A stretch of DNA of 64,000 bases, from NCBI GenBank assembly GCA_916700875.1, contig CAKAKS010000067.1:9079591-9143590 (forward strand), in the 5' to 3' direction. The notes beneath the pieces are model-generated. The model made no database searches and was not told the DNA's origin. It was given only the letters and a program-made list of their open reading frames with translations. Source of the stretch: Sebastes aleutianus. Lineage: Eukaryota; Chordata; Actinopteri; Perciformes; Sebastidae. Positions 34,704-48,000 of the stretch are shown piece after piece (the first letter of the stretch is position 1; each line of letters starts with the position of its first letter). The position numbers were made by a program, and so were the translations under genes.

Positions 34704-35914
34704 AGGATCCCAAATATTCTTCATGTTAGATTCATACAGTTCATGATCTCAGATGTTGACAAAGCTATAAACTAGCTATAAATATAAATAGATTTTGGCC
34801 TCATAATTTGTTACTCTCACTAAAGGACGGTTTACCTGTTTGAAGTGTTGTTGTTGTCCAATCAGGGTCCCGTGTTGTTGCCATTGTTCAGCCTGAAAGA
34901 ACTTAGATTTCAAAATCATTCAACAAACATGCTTCCAATCAAACTATATCCATTTGCGGAATTGCAGGAGTATGATAGGACAGTATGACTGAAGACAAAA
35001 TCATGAATACTGTAGCACCTTTAAAAGCTGTAAACATGGAGGTGATCGTGTTATTCCTCATCTCTCCAGCAGGTGTCGCCCTAATGTCATCTCTTCCAGC
35101 TCCACTCAGAAAAGAGGCAGAAATACATAATCCAATGTTTATATTGTAGATACATTTATATATCTTTTTTCTTTACAATGGAACTGATCCGTCACGCAAG
35201 ATGACCAAAAAAAAAAAAAAAAGAGCACACAATACAGTCAATAAAACCAAACCTATAGAACATATGATTGTCACTTACTGCGAGTCACAAAAAAAGTACA
35301 TACCGTGAATAAATAATCTACAGAACTATGTACAATATGCACAACAAGAATTCAAATGGAAGTGCAAATAAAGCTTTGGATCCCTGTACAGGAAATAAGG
35401 TAAGCAGATGTAGACTGAGCCAGCTGTCCCCAACACACAGTATGAAGCAATAATCATCTAGAAGTCATAAATTTACAGGACATTTAGTAACATTTAGGCT
35501 TTGAGCTCCTGCATTGAATGACTTTTAATAAGCAAAAAACTGAAATCAGAGAGAATAAAATGAACACATTAACATTATGTACAGTGTATCGCATTCCACA
35601 GAAAACTGGAGAGTATTTAATGCTCATCGTCCAAATGAGGATCAAGGCAACGACCACGGGACTACAGGCGGCTGATAGATAGAGGCAGAGAGAAAGAGGG
35701 ATCCAGAGAGGAGGCGACTCACTGCAGAGGAGAAGAAAAATAAACCCTCATTGTGCTCCTGCTGGCTTCCTTAGCCGGTACTGACAGAAACAGGCTGCGA
35801 TATTTAACACTGTACAACTCTGGTACCTTTCCCCATCTAGAAGAAGAAGAGAGCTGGTCAAAGGAGCTGCATGTATGTTTTATGTTGTGTGCGTACCTCG
35901 CTCCTGTGGGGCCG

Positions 35915-35945
<31 letters not shown>

Positions 35946-36026
35946 TTAGCACAATGCACACATGTGAGCTGCAGTCTTCTGTAATGTCCCAAACTTTAAG
36001 TCTCTGGTGGGTTCGGTAGCTCCGAG
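34704..36026 (-). other. Probable 3' UTR and downstream flank of ptprm
   Basis: The ptprm stop codon is at 36027-36029, so the 3' UTR runs leftwards from here. Its end is not resolved: no AATAAA was seen on the minus strand in the first kilobase, although ATTAAA-type signals occur near 35524-35529 and 35616-35621. A CA microsatellite lies at 35920-35945. Confidence 0.4.
35920..35945 (+). repeat. (CA)n microsatellite
   Basis: Thirteen or so CA units in the inferred ptprm 3' UTR. Confidence 0.9.
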
Positions 36027-36080
36027 TTACCCAGAGTTCAAGTACTCCAGTGCCACTTCATAGCAAAACTTGTACTGGTC
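36027..36080 (-). CDS. ptprm: ptprm last coding exon
   Basis: Encodes DQYKFCYEVALEYLNSG and the TAA stop (36029-36027). The 3' splice site CTCCTAG lies just above 36080. It supplies the end of the D2 Q-loop helix. The previous exon ends in phase 0. Confidence 0.95.
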   Translation of the reverse strand, partial: DQYKFCYEVALEYLNSG

Positions 36081-39000
36081 CTAGGAGACAAGAGGAAACA
36101 AACAAAAACATTAGAGAGAAGCACATAACTGGATCAACCTGCTAGGGGGCCCCGGGGACAAAAAATGCGAGGCTGGGCCCCTATTAGGGTCCGAGGTTAT
36201 TTGATCGTTCGACAAGCAGTGCTGACTGAGTACACCAGCAGCCTTAACCTCCCCTTCCTCTTCCATCCACCCCCTCTCTATGCTGCATTTCTACAGTATG
36301 CTGGAATACCTTAGGGCTGCAACTAATGATTATTTTCATTGTTGATTAATCTTTAGTTTATTTTCTCGCTTAGTTGTTTGGTCTATAAAACGTCAGAAAA
36401 TTGTGAAAAATGTCAATCAGTGTTTCCCAAAGCCCAAGATGACGTCCTCAAATGTCTTGTTTTATCAACAACTCAAAGACATTCAGTTTACTGTCATAGA
36501 GGAGTAAAGAAACCAGAAAATATTCACATTTAAGAAGCTGGAATCAGAGAATTTTAACTTTTCCTTTTCTTAAAAAATGACTCGAACCGATTAATCGATT
36601 ATCAAAATAGTTGCCGATTAATTTAATAGTTGACAACTAATCAATTAATCAATTAATCGTTGCAGCAGTGGAATACTTATTTAACACTTATTCATTTAGG
36701 AATATGCACAAATAATCTAAAATAATGACCCCTCTTCAGGACAGAGCCCTTATCAGGCAGGAAGCCCTTTTCATCTCAGTTGTTATTGTCCTTAATAAAA
36801 CTGCGCTAAAATATTCACATATTATCAAAGCTACCACAGATCAAATTGTATATTTTATATGTGTAAAGCTGATAATATGAGTAAAGCGGTGGTTTCTGAG
36901 GCCCTTGGGGATCTGGGGCCCCAGAAAGGGTCAGTTGATAATTTAGATTAGTATAATTGGATTTTTCAAAACGTGCAGATAACTTTTTAATGATGTTTTC
37001 ACTGTAAGGGCAACGACATTTCTTTCTCTATCAATAAATTAAACCATCTGAAGGGAATCAAAGCCACACAAGTATAAAATATAACATATCATTTTAATAA
37101 GACCTGTCAAATAGTATTTGTAAATATTTCTATGAATTGATCAGAATCAGAAATCACATTTATTGGCCAAGTATGTGTGCACATAGAATGACTTTTGGGA
37201 CAGCTTGGGACAAGGATAACAAAGCTGGACAAATAGAGGTAAAGGAAATATTATACAAATATATGTAAAAAGCACCAAATATATAATTACAATTATAACT
37301 ACCAAAGGATTTATATGCTGTAATCACCAAATGGTTTAGATGTACAGTAGCTCGATGCAAGCAAATGTTAGTCGGGTAACTTACTGACCACAAGAAAGTA
37401 GAATTTATTGACTTTTAAAGGAGAAATCCACCAATTTTACTCATGAAGGTCAATTTAATCACCACAGGGAGTACTACTCAACCTGCAAACAGTTGGCACT
37501 TGGTCTTGGAAATTATACATTTATGACAGAAAGCGTTAGAAACTGAGGGCACGGAGTTTGAAAGAGGTGAGCATTTATTTTTTAATATGTCTCTTGTGAG
37601 TCCCTCAACTTTATGGAAGTACAATAAATTGCTAGAGGACCCCCTTTGAATACCATCTGGCACTTTGTGAGGTTATAATAAAATCTAACAAGTCTGACAA
37701 AAGTGCTCCTCACCAGTAGGTCCACCATGTTGGGTTTATTGTTCCTTAGTGTTTTGACTGCGTGGAAAACGTCCACAGAGCGCTGGTGTTGAAGCATCTC
37801 ACACACAATGCTGATGGCACAGAATGTCCCACTTCGGCCGCCTCCGTTCCTAAAGTCATCAAAAAGGAAATATAAATATCATTTAACACATGTTTAAGTT
37901 TAATATAGAAAGGTTAAGGTTGACAAAAAAGCTGCTAGAGGGGTGAGGAGTTTCATGGTGCAGTAAAGCTCTCCAGTCAGTAGGTGGAGATGTTTCATTT
38001 TTAATGGCAGCGCCGACTGAGCTTCCCTCTGCACTGAGTGTAGTGATAACTCACAGACAGTGGACCACAGTGCGTCCCTCGCCTCCGTCGTACTCCTCCT
38101 GCCACTTGTCCACCTGTCGGATTAGCTTGAGGAAGGAGCGTTTGGACATGGGCGTGTCTCTGTACATGGGCCAGCCCAGGAACTGGAACTGCTGCACCAT
38201 CCGGTAGCCGTCCTGAGGCTGGAAGGGGAAGGACACACCGGTTATCCCAGGTTAACCCACACACACAGTAGGGAGGAAGGGGGTTAATCGCTGCTGTGCA
38301 AAGATGCAATCAGACTGTAAAGATGCAGCTAAGCCGAGCCTCGATGGCGACAAGTAGGACAAGAGGATGGATAAGGGGGCGAGGAGTCAGTGGAGAGATG
38401 AATGCGCAGATAGACGGGCTGATAGATGAGCACAGTCACAGCTGGAGACGGACAGTTAACACTCTGGATCACACTCAGACATATCAATCAATAACACTTG
38501 TCAGTGATCATGTGTGATTCGATTGCGTTCCACTTAGCACGGCGGTGGTGCCTCTGCCGGTCAGACGCCATTATAACGCGTTCATATGAGAGGTGGCTGT
38601 TGACTGTAGGGGTAAGGAGCTTACGCAGATGACTGCAGGTGACGCTGGCGCGGGTCACAGCCCGCTCTGTGCACTGATGTCTGGTAGCTCAAAATGAAAA
38701 GGTCAGTTCACCCAAACAACATCACAAAACATAATCAGACTTACCGGTAGTGGTATCTAGCCATGCAGATTGTTTTAGGTTTTAGGTTTAAGTTGTGAGA
38801 TATGTGTCTCTGAGAGTTTTTCCTCCACGTCAATAAAGAGTGAATTTGGTTTGTGGGGGTTCACATAATTGAAATATGAAATTTAAAAGCTTGTTTAACA
38901 ACTTGTCTCTCCATAATCAGTGTGATTGTTGCTCTGGATGGTCGACACGCTGTCAGTAGCTTTTATAGGTACAATTTCTTCATTTGAAATGACTTCCAAT

Positions 39001-42000
39001 AAAAACTGGTCTGTAAATTATCTAGTTCCCAATCTGGGGGCCATCTGTGCCCCCCCCCCCCACCCCCCATGGGAAACAAGATAAATCTGAACGGTCACAG
39101 GATGATTAAAGGATAAGAAAGAATTTATTTCTTTCACACAAATTTAGGTTGTTTTTTTCAGACTTTTCTTTTGTGGTTTTCTTGTAAAATACTGGAGACA
39201 AATCATTCAAATATAACTATCTGAGAAGGATAAACATACCCTTTGATTGAGCTGCTCACCAATCATGTTCACACTGAGGTCTTAACCTGTTATTAAGGGT
39301 CACCATTGCTTTATTTTAGGAGGGCACAAGATGAAGAAAGATAATGGACCATTAGAGCAGGGATTCTCAAAGTTGAGTCCAAATGCAATTTGCATAAAAT
39401 GACCCTTTGTTTAAAAGTATATAAGTGGTATTAACGTGATTAAAACTGAAATGTGTTTCTGTTTATCACTATGAAACAGGTCTGAAGTATTTAGGCTGAA
39501 AATGGTAAGCATACAGTATGCCTGATCGGTGTCACGATTCTGAGGGAGTCCTGGTAGAAAATGTTCTCTCCTATAATGCCTAGTTTACACTACATGTTTC
39601 TAGCCCTGATTTTCTGCTCCTTGACAGTGTTTGGAGCTCCCCGACAAAAGCCCCACATCAGAGCCAATTCGGCGTTGGCTCGCCGCTCGCACGTCAGCAC
39701 TAGAGCGTCTTTTGTGAACTGCTCAAAGACTCAAGCTGAGAGGCTCGCCGACGCCTCGCAGACATATCCCAGATATCTAGCATGCTAAATATCTGGACCT
39801 GTCGGGGAGTCGTTGTTGCACCTAGAGGAATAAATATTAAAAAAGACGTGTGGAAACCGGTGGAAACAGCCTATTTTGTAAACACACGTTCCAACAACAA
39901 CATCAGCAATGTGGTATCACGTCATTTACCGTGTATTTCTCGCGTGTGTTTTCGTGACAAAATATAGTTTGGAGACCTCATCGGGGATTCCTCCCAGTGA
40001 AAGATCTTGTAGTGTGTGACCTCCTGTCGCCGGTCAGTCATGTACTGTGAAAACCACAACGACTTCAAGACTCCCGATTACAAGACAGTGAGTTGTGTAG
40101 TGTGAACAGAACTGCGATCTGACGACTTTTAAAGTTGTGAAGTGTGAACTTGGCTTAAGGAGTCTCTGGCCCCCAAAAGTTTGAGAACCCCTGCACTAGA
40201 GCACTGGTTCCCGACCTCTTTGATTTATGTCCCTTTAAAACAAAGCAATTCTGACCCCTTGTCACAGGTTCAATATGTCTATGAGTTGTGAGCCGTATTA
40301 AAAAAGCAATTTTTCTACTTTAATTGTTTCCTTTCAATACTTTTTGGGGCCTGAAAACTACCAACAGAACAAGAAACGGACAATTATTAGAGAAAAGTCA
40401 GGAAAATAGAGTAATGAGGGGGTTGTTTCTGAAATGACAGGTTGCGTAGTGTGCGTTGTATTGTGGTGGAAAAGGAAATCTCAGACTATATCTTAAAAAA
40501 CCTAGACTGATGAAATCCAAACTATTCACATGGCTAGATGTCACGCAGTGTAAGTGAATGTGTTTTTTGGGTGGACTGACCCTTTAAGGTAGATCCATGT
40601 TCTACCCAAAAGGTGTTGATTGAAGGAACAGTCAGAGAGTTCAACTTCCACCTTTTTAACTACGTGTGACAATTTCCCCAGCTGTCTAAAAGACACTGTG
40701 ACTCGAGGCGATCACACCTCGGTCCAATCACTGGTGGTGCAGCGGCATAGTTAAAGAACAGAATGACTCTGCCTCCACACAGCTTGAATGGACAGGCCGG
40801 CATATGAGTGGGACGTGTGAGGCGTGCAGTCACAGAATAAATTGGCTGTTGTGAAGATCACCACAGAGAAGACAAACAAGTTGTAAAAGTTACAGAAGAA
40901 ATGGGCAAAAGAGCAGAAAAACTGTTGCTTTCCCCTAAACAAATAATTTTTTCAGTGTTTACCCGTGCTGCATTGTAGATCCGAAATATCCTGCTGATGA
41001 TGTCCTCCTCCAGGTCGGCAGAGACGAACTCCACCTGGATGGGTCCATGGCGGTGGACTCCGTTTTCTGGCCAGTACTGTGGGCACAACTAAACAAAATA
41101 GGCACGTACACACACAAACATTCAAATGCAGGTACACCAGCACACACAAACACAGACACACAGACAAAACAAAGAGAAACAAAGAAAACGGAAGATGATT
41201 CATTAGTTTCAGAATCCAAACTAAACTAACCGAAGCCAGTGACATTGATGTCAAAGATGTTTATATGGGATTACAATGTTTGAGGACAGGAATGAATAAG
41301 AAAGGAAGAGAGGAGGAAGGTGAGTTCATTCAATGTGAAGTGTTTTCTTTTGGCAATATGATGAATTGCTTCTTCACAGGAGAACATTCAGACAAAAGCT
41401 GGAATATATTTTTGATAGAGCAAACACTAAACACAGATGTGCTCCAAGTATGAGAGCTTTCTCCTAATCAACTGACCCTTTGTTCAACAAATCAAACACA
41501 GATTCCTGAAAAACCTTGACTAATTGTTCTCATTTTAAGAAAAAAACAACACTCTTTCTTAAAAGCTGATTTTTGTTTAAAATGTATTTTTCAGGCGGAG
41601 AGAAAAGCCACAAATCTGCTCTATGAAGAAAAAATGTAATAAAAGATACGTTTATTAAAAAATGGTTGATAGAAAATTAATTGACTCTTTAGATAATAGA
41701 TTACCTTACCTGTTACTGTAAGATAACTATTTCAACTGCTCATCCATCTATTTTAATCACTGATTCATTGCTTTTAGCTAAAGCCCCATTTATCAAATAG
41801 CTATCTATTTGAACTATTATAGGGATAGTTTTATAGAAGTATTGTTCGTTTTGAAGTGGGGTTGTATTTGGCACTTATCCATATTAGGTGTATTACCTAG
41901 ATGATGGTTGGCGTACCGACGCCGGAGCAAAGCAATACAGTGCTATGGACGGGGACGGCAGAAAAGCATATTTTAGCCACCTAAAAGAAAGGCTCACCAA

Positions 42001-45000
42001 AAAAAAATCGATATCCGTTTAAGTGTACACTATATTTAGAATATTTTCACTGCTTTAGCTTGCTGTCAGACAGCCCTTTCCTTCTCCTTTGCAACAGGGA
42101 ACTGAACTGAAAGTGAAACGTATCTATGCTCTCTCCAAAGCCAAAAACAGTATAGATACGTTTCACTTTCAGTTCCGATCGCCATCAGAAAATATTCAAA
42201 ATGTAGCGTACACATAAACTGATATTGATTTTTTTAGGTGGGCCTTTCTTTTAGGCGGCTAAAGCAGTACGTTGCTTTGCTCCCGTGCTGGTACTCCTGT
42301 CTGTTTCTCCAAACTGGGGGCACACCGACCGTCATCTACTCTACGTAATACACCTACTATGGATAAAACTCATACAACCCCACTTCAAAACACCCGAATT
42401 ATCCCTTTAATACATTATGGTTATCTGTTTAGACTTCTTTGTTTGCAAACTATTTTTCACACTCAGTCGTTAACCCATGGTGTTACAGCTGACACAATAT
42501 GTGGATAAGCATTTTTTTTAATTAAGTCATAATTTCTGTTTTTCTTCGCCATAATTTGTAGAGGCAATCTTTCCATGTAGCCCCTGGAAATTGCAGAAGT
42601 ATTCTCTGGGCTACATATACCACTGGTTGAAAATTATAAGTAATTTATCAAATCAAAATGCCAGCCAGTGGATCTGGTTTCAGCTTTTGAAGTTTGAGGA
42701 TTAAAGAGGAGCTTTTATGCTCATTTTAAGATTCATACTTGTATTTCGGGTTTCTACTAGAACATGTTTACATGCTTTAATGTTAAAAAAAAGCTTTATT
42801 TTTCTCATACTGGCTGTGCTGCAGCACCTCTTTTCACCCTCTGTCTGAAATGCTCTGTTTGAGCTCCTGAGGCCCCCACCCCCTGAAAAAAAAGTCCAGT
42901 CTGCTCTTATTGGTCAAGTGGCCCACTGTTATGATTGGTCAACCGAACCAAACTCTTTAGATTCTGCTCCAGCTCCACTCTAACTAGCTTTGTTTGAGGG
43001 CGTGCCAAACTAGCCGCCAGGCAGGTTTTATGCAAATGTGTTACTCGGTGACATCACCACATTACAGAAGAAAAAGCGGGACTTCAAGCAAGACGTTTCA
43101 GGCAGTTCAGGAGCAGTGTTTCTGTGCGGGAGAGTAACAACCTTTGGCGTGGACTTTGGGCTTTGTAACTTTGCAGACAAAAAATTATATAACATACAAG
43201 CAAAGTCGAAAAGCACAAAAGCATAAACGTCCCCTTTAAGATGTCACCGTGGGCTTTGAGAGACTGTTGTGATGTGTATTTTTTGTATTTATCTTTGTAT
43301 TTACTGTTCTTACAGTTTAAAGAACACAATTGGTAAATCAGTTGAAAAAGCAACCAATAGAATTATGTAGAATTAAAACGATTGCATAGTCGTCTCCCTA
43401 ACTGAAAGTATTAAGAAGCAGTGAGTGTTGAAAAGTGCAGCGAAAGAAATCAACCCCTGGGACGGCGTCATAAGAGCTGAAAAATCTCCCCCATTTCCGC
43501 TCCTCAGGAGAGAAATCCCAGTTAAGAACATGCACCTGCAGAGCACACCGCCGGCCTCACGGCACTAAATCAGACTAGTGGAAGCGTACAGATGGACAGA
43601 CATGCCTACATGCAGAGTCATGAACAAACAAGGGAAAAAGAGACTACCTGAGAAGAATGCAAATAACGGGCCTGAGCATATAAATGGACACACATACTGT
43701 ATACGCTCACTTTTCTTTGTCTAACACAAACACATTTACAGTCTGTGTGGCAGCGAGAGCACCACTTCCTAGCTTCCTTTGAGAGCCTGTCAAAATTTGA
43801 CAAATTCAACAGATGCAAAAACAAAGATGCTGATGGAGAAGATAGTAAACCTCCACATCCCTCGTCTCCATCTACGCCTACCCCCCCCCACCAACACCCT
43901 CTTTCCTCCCTTCCCACCTGTGCTGTTTCCTTGGCTGGCTGGCTACAGTGAGAATATTGAATGAAAGGCCTTTTCTATCCAGCCAGTCAGTCAGTCACCT
44001 AGGGGAAGGGGATTTGGATGGGGAGAGCAAGCCTGGCTTCAGGCTTTGATCCGCGGGTGTTATGACAGAGCCTCGGGCTGAGAAATCTGGATAGTCTCTT
44101 CCACAGGCCTGTCTCTCCATCTACCCGCGCTTTCATGGCAAGTCCTCTTCCACTCCACCTCATTTCAAACATATATTGTATATATGTGTGTTTGCCAGCA
44201 CAGATACAGTTTTTTTTTTCCCCTGGGTTCATACTGAAAGAAAACAAACAAAAAAAGCAATCTCTCTGAATCCAGTTCCCACGCTGTCCTTTTGTGTGAC
44301 TTTATTAGATACAGAAAGGAACTGCTTCATCTGTTTGTCAGTGTGCTTCTTCCAATATCCCTCGAGGATTATTTTGTATATTGCATGTGGGTGTTTATGC
44401 TCGCGTATCAGGTCGGGTTTACCTGGGCTGGGTCGACGTCGTTGAGCATCACTATGGATGTGCAGTGGTAATCCAGCACCAATCTCCAGAAGTCCTTCAC
44501 CGTGTTTGGCAGCGGGTGCTGGGTCACTATGAATGCAGATGGCTGCTTGTAACTCTGGAGGAGACGGAGGAAAAAGAGAAAAAGATTTGAAACACTGTCG
44601 CTAAATACACTTCATGCATATTATATAGCACGTAAACTGACAATTTCCCCAAGAATAAACCATTTTAAAATGACCTCCATCCTTTGGCCTGCTTCACACT
44701 GAGTGCTGTTTTCTAATGGAGATTCCATGTCTGGGGAGATTATATTAGGACGCTGCACTTTTAATGTGGTTTCTGGCTCGCCCAGTGGTGACGGAGGGGA
44801 TCCTGTACCTGAAAAGGTCGCCTGCTCAATCCAGGCAAGAGCCAAAAAGTCCATCACTGGACATGAGCCTTGTCAAGGTGTTCTCTGTTAGGTCCACCCT
44901 GAATACATTTAACACTTGGGAATTGCTACACATTGCATTTAGGGTTTATTTTGTGTGGTCCTGTGGTGCATTTAGTTATTGTGACAGATAGCACAGCTGT

Positions 45001-48000
45001 TGAGGTAAGTCAAAGTCTATTCTCAAGTATGTTCTTGAGGGCTAGTCCAAATTAAAGCTAGGGTTGGTAATCTTCTTCAAAAACCTTTTTTGATATATAC
45101 TGTATGTTGAAATTCTCATTATGTCCCAAAAGCAATCAGTAAATCAAATGCTCTGACAAAAAAAAAAAAAAAAAAAATCAGTGGCTGTCACAGGACTGTA
45201 ATAAGTCCTTCGGCGTTTGGGAATGACGCTGTAGCCGAGATTATTCGCTCCAAACCAGTTGATGGAAACACGCCTAATGGGCATTTATTTTTCTGCAACA
45301 TTTCAAAATTTGGTTGACAATTGAATGGAAACACAGCTAGTATTGCCGACTTGCAACAACAGTATACCGACTGACTTTCTCTCTAGATTTAGGGACTTTC
45401 AGAGCTAGTACTGCTGGCTACTTTTATTGGAGACGAGTTGGCAACACTGGGCTGGGTTTTTCGGTTGGATCATTTTTTAAATCTAGAGTACTCTTGCTAG
45501 TTTCTCAAGATTACCAACCTTTCAAAAAATTCTTTCAAAGCCGTGTTAATAGCTGACAAAACAATCCCGCCTCAAGGTTTTTTCCTTAGCCGTTTGATCA
45601 CATCACGTTCTTTGTCTGCAGATGGAGTTTGCCGTTTGTCGTGACATTGACATTGTTTGAGTCGAGATTGTTTCTCAATTCCGCCGTTTCCAAAGTAAAA
45701 AATGAATGTTGATCTTTAAAAGCCAACCGAGACAAGAAGTCCTTCAAATTCTATTGTCATTCTATGACAACTCCATCTGCTGATGAAGATCTCGTGATGT
45801 GACTACAACCTCCAGAACAGCTACTGAATGAACCGGGCGTTAAGTGGGTCTATTTCTGTTGGGTTGCCGAGGTCAAGATTTGAAACTTTGAACCTTCATT
45901 TTTTTTTTTTTACATTTTACCAGGTAGAAACCTGAGACTTGAATATTTTTGCTTTCAAGCTTCAAGTCCTTGGTTTTGTGACATGAGTCTGACTCCACTT
46001 ATACTCTCCATCTCTCCATATATATTTGTTTTTTAACTTATTCTCTTACTTTCAGCACATTAAATTCCAGTGAACATAGTCCTTTTGTCTGTTAATGTCT
46101 TCTCTTTGTGGGTGGCTGGGAAGGAAGCGCTATGCCTATTTCATATAAATTTGTTGATTTTTGTTTTGTGATGCGTGTCCCTTGCACTCGCCATCCTGTG
46201 GTATGGCGGTGTGCACGTGAAAACTAAGTCCTTGAATCCTTGAAGTAAAGTTCAAGTCACAAGATAATAGTTCTGTCTCAAGATATTTCAGGCATGATGG
46301 ATTTCCAAAACAGGAATTTATTTTCTATTTATTTGTTAAGAGAAGCCCATTCTATAAGAGGCTGAAACACTAATGTCAGCTCTCAAAGTAGCCTTAATAT
46401 ACCATGATGTTTTCCATTAACTGTCAAAGGCAAAATACCTGCTTTGACATCACTGATTAGACTAGAAAAGCAACATGTGGGGAAGTATCAGCTCACACAG
46501 AGAGAGGCATCTGCAATTACCTGCCTTGTGACTCAAGTGTCAATTTATCACATTAAAATCACAGGAATTCAATTAGCAAGAACTTCAATAACGCTGGAAT
46601 GCTCCTTTAAAGGGATAGTTCGGGTGTTTTGAGGTACTTATCCATAGTAAGTGTATTATTCACAGTAGAAGATACAGATGATTTACGCACGGAAGCAAAG
46701 AAATGTACTGCTGTGGACAGGGACGGCAGGAAAACATATTTTAGACACCTAAAAGAAAGGCTCACCTAAAAAGATCAATGTAACAGGAGAGAATTCAGAG
46801 ACCAGGTCCAAAGCACACTGGAGCACACGGATTTAAAGCAATCAACTTTATTAGAAGACTAATGTTTCGACACCAACTGTGACTTTTGATTCTTATACCA
46901 TACTTAAATCCATGGGCTCCAGTGTGCTTTGGACCTAATCTCTGAAGTCTCTCCTATTACAAGATTGCCCTATTCTGTGAGCACTGGACAGGCCTGCTAT
47001 TCCTTGTGAAACGGTTTAAGTATGTCTAACCTCCTTTCTTCACTAGAAAATATTAGTTTAAGTGTATGCTATACTAAGAATATTTTAACTGCTTTACCTT
47101 GCCGTCCAACAGACCTTTCTGGGAACTGAAGACGTTATCTATGCTCTCCCCAAAGCAACAAGACTCCATTGAAAAAAACTGTAATTTTACCTCGCAAGAA
47201 CACGGGGTTTACTGGTCTACTACTGCCTTGATCGGTTAGTTTCTTTGTGCTACTGTGTGACTTTGGTGAATCTGAACTAACCAAAGTCATACAATAACAC
47301 AAACTAACTAACGGATTGAGGCAGTGATAGACCAGCATCTCCCGTGTTCTGCGAAGTAAAATTACTGTTTATTTCAATGGAATCTGGTAGCTTTGGCGAG
47401 AGCATAGATAACGATAAACTGATATTTAATTTTTAGGTGGGCCTTTCTTTTAGGTGGCTAAATATGTTTTGCTGCTGCCCTCGTTCACAGCAGTCCATTA
47501 CTTTGCTCCCGTGTTGGTACTGTCATCTACTGTAGGTAATACACTGACAATGGATAAGTACCTCATACAACCCCACTTCAAAAACACCCAAACTATCGCT
47601 TTAAGTGACTCTGTAAAGTCAATATCCCTAAAATAGGAAATGTTCTCTTGAAATGGTCTGCATTTGACTCTTACATCCATGAGCGCAGCGTTGATGTAAT
47701 TGGAGCTCTCCCCGTCGATGGTGATCAGGAAGGGGAGGCAGCGGTCCGGAGGGAGGACGTCCATGCAGCGGTTCTTCTCGTGGTTCCTGGGCAGCAGGGC
47801 GATGCTGCAGTCCTCCACCCGCAACGTGGGAGTCACCATATTCAGAGTCTGTCAGGGTGGAAGCAGAATTACGCGCTGTCATACCGACGCTCGAAGGTAG
47901 GCACTTGGCTCCTGAGTGTGCTAATTATCTCCCAATATGGTAATTAACAATGCAATTCTTTAATCAGGTACATTAGCAATAGCTCTTACTCCCCTGATGC

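Larger units (their letters stand above)
38219..40962 (-). other. ptprm intron (2.7 kb) with nested elements
   Basis: Most of the intron appears to be one TTAA-type element (about 38699-40583) with a second element inside (39576-40155) and a C homopolymer tract (39050-39068). Confidence 0.5.
41089..44422 (-). other. ptprm intron (3.3 kb) with two TTAA elements
   Basis: Contains family F1 (41821-42406) and F2 (42705-43235) insertions. The rest shows no recognised feature. Confidence 0.6.
44555..47674 (-). other. ptprm intron (3.1 kb) with two inverted-repeat elements
   Basis: Holds an inverted-end element (45060-45521) and the 990-bp F1 foldback copy (46611-47600), which ends 74 bp from the 5' splice site at 47674. 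The remainder shows nothing recognisable. Confidence 0.6.
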
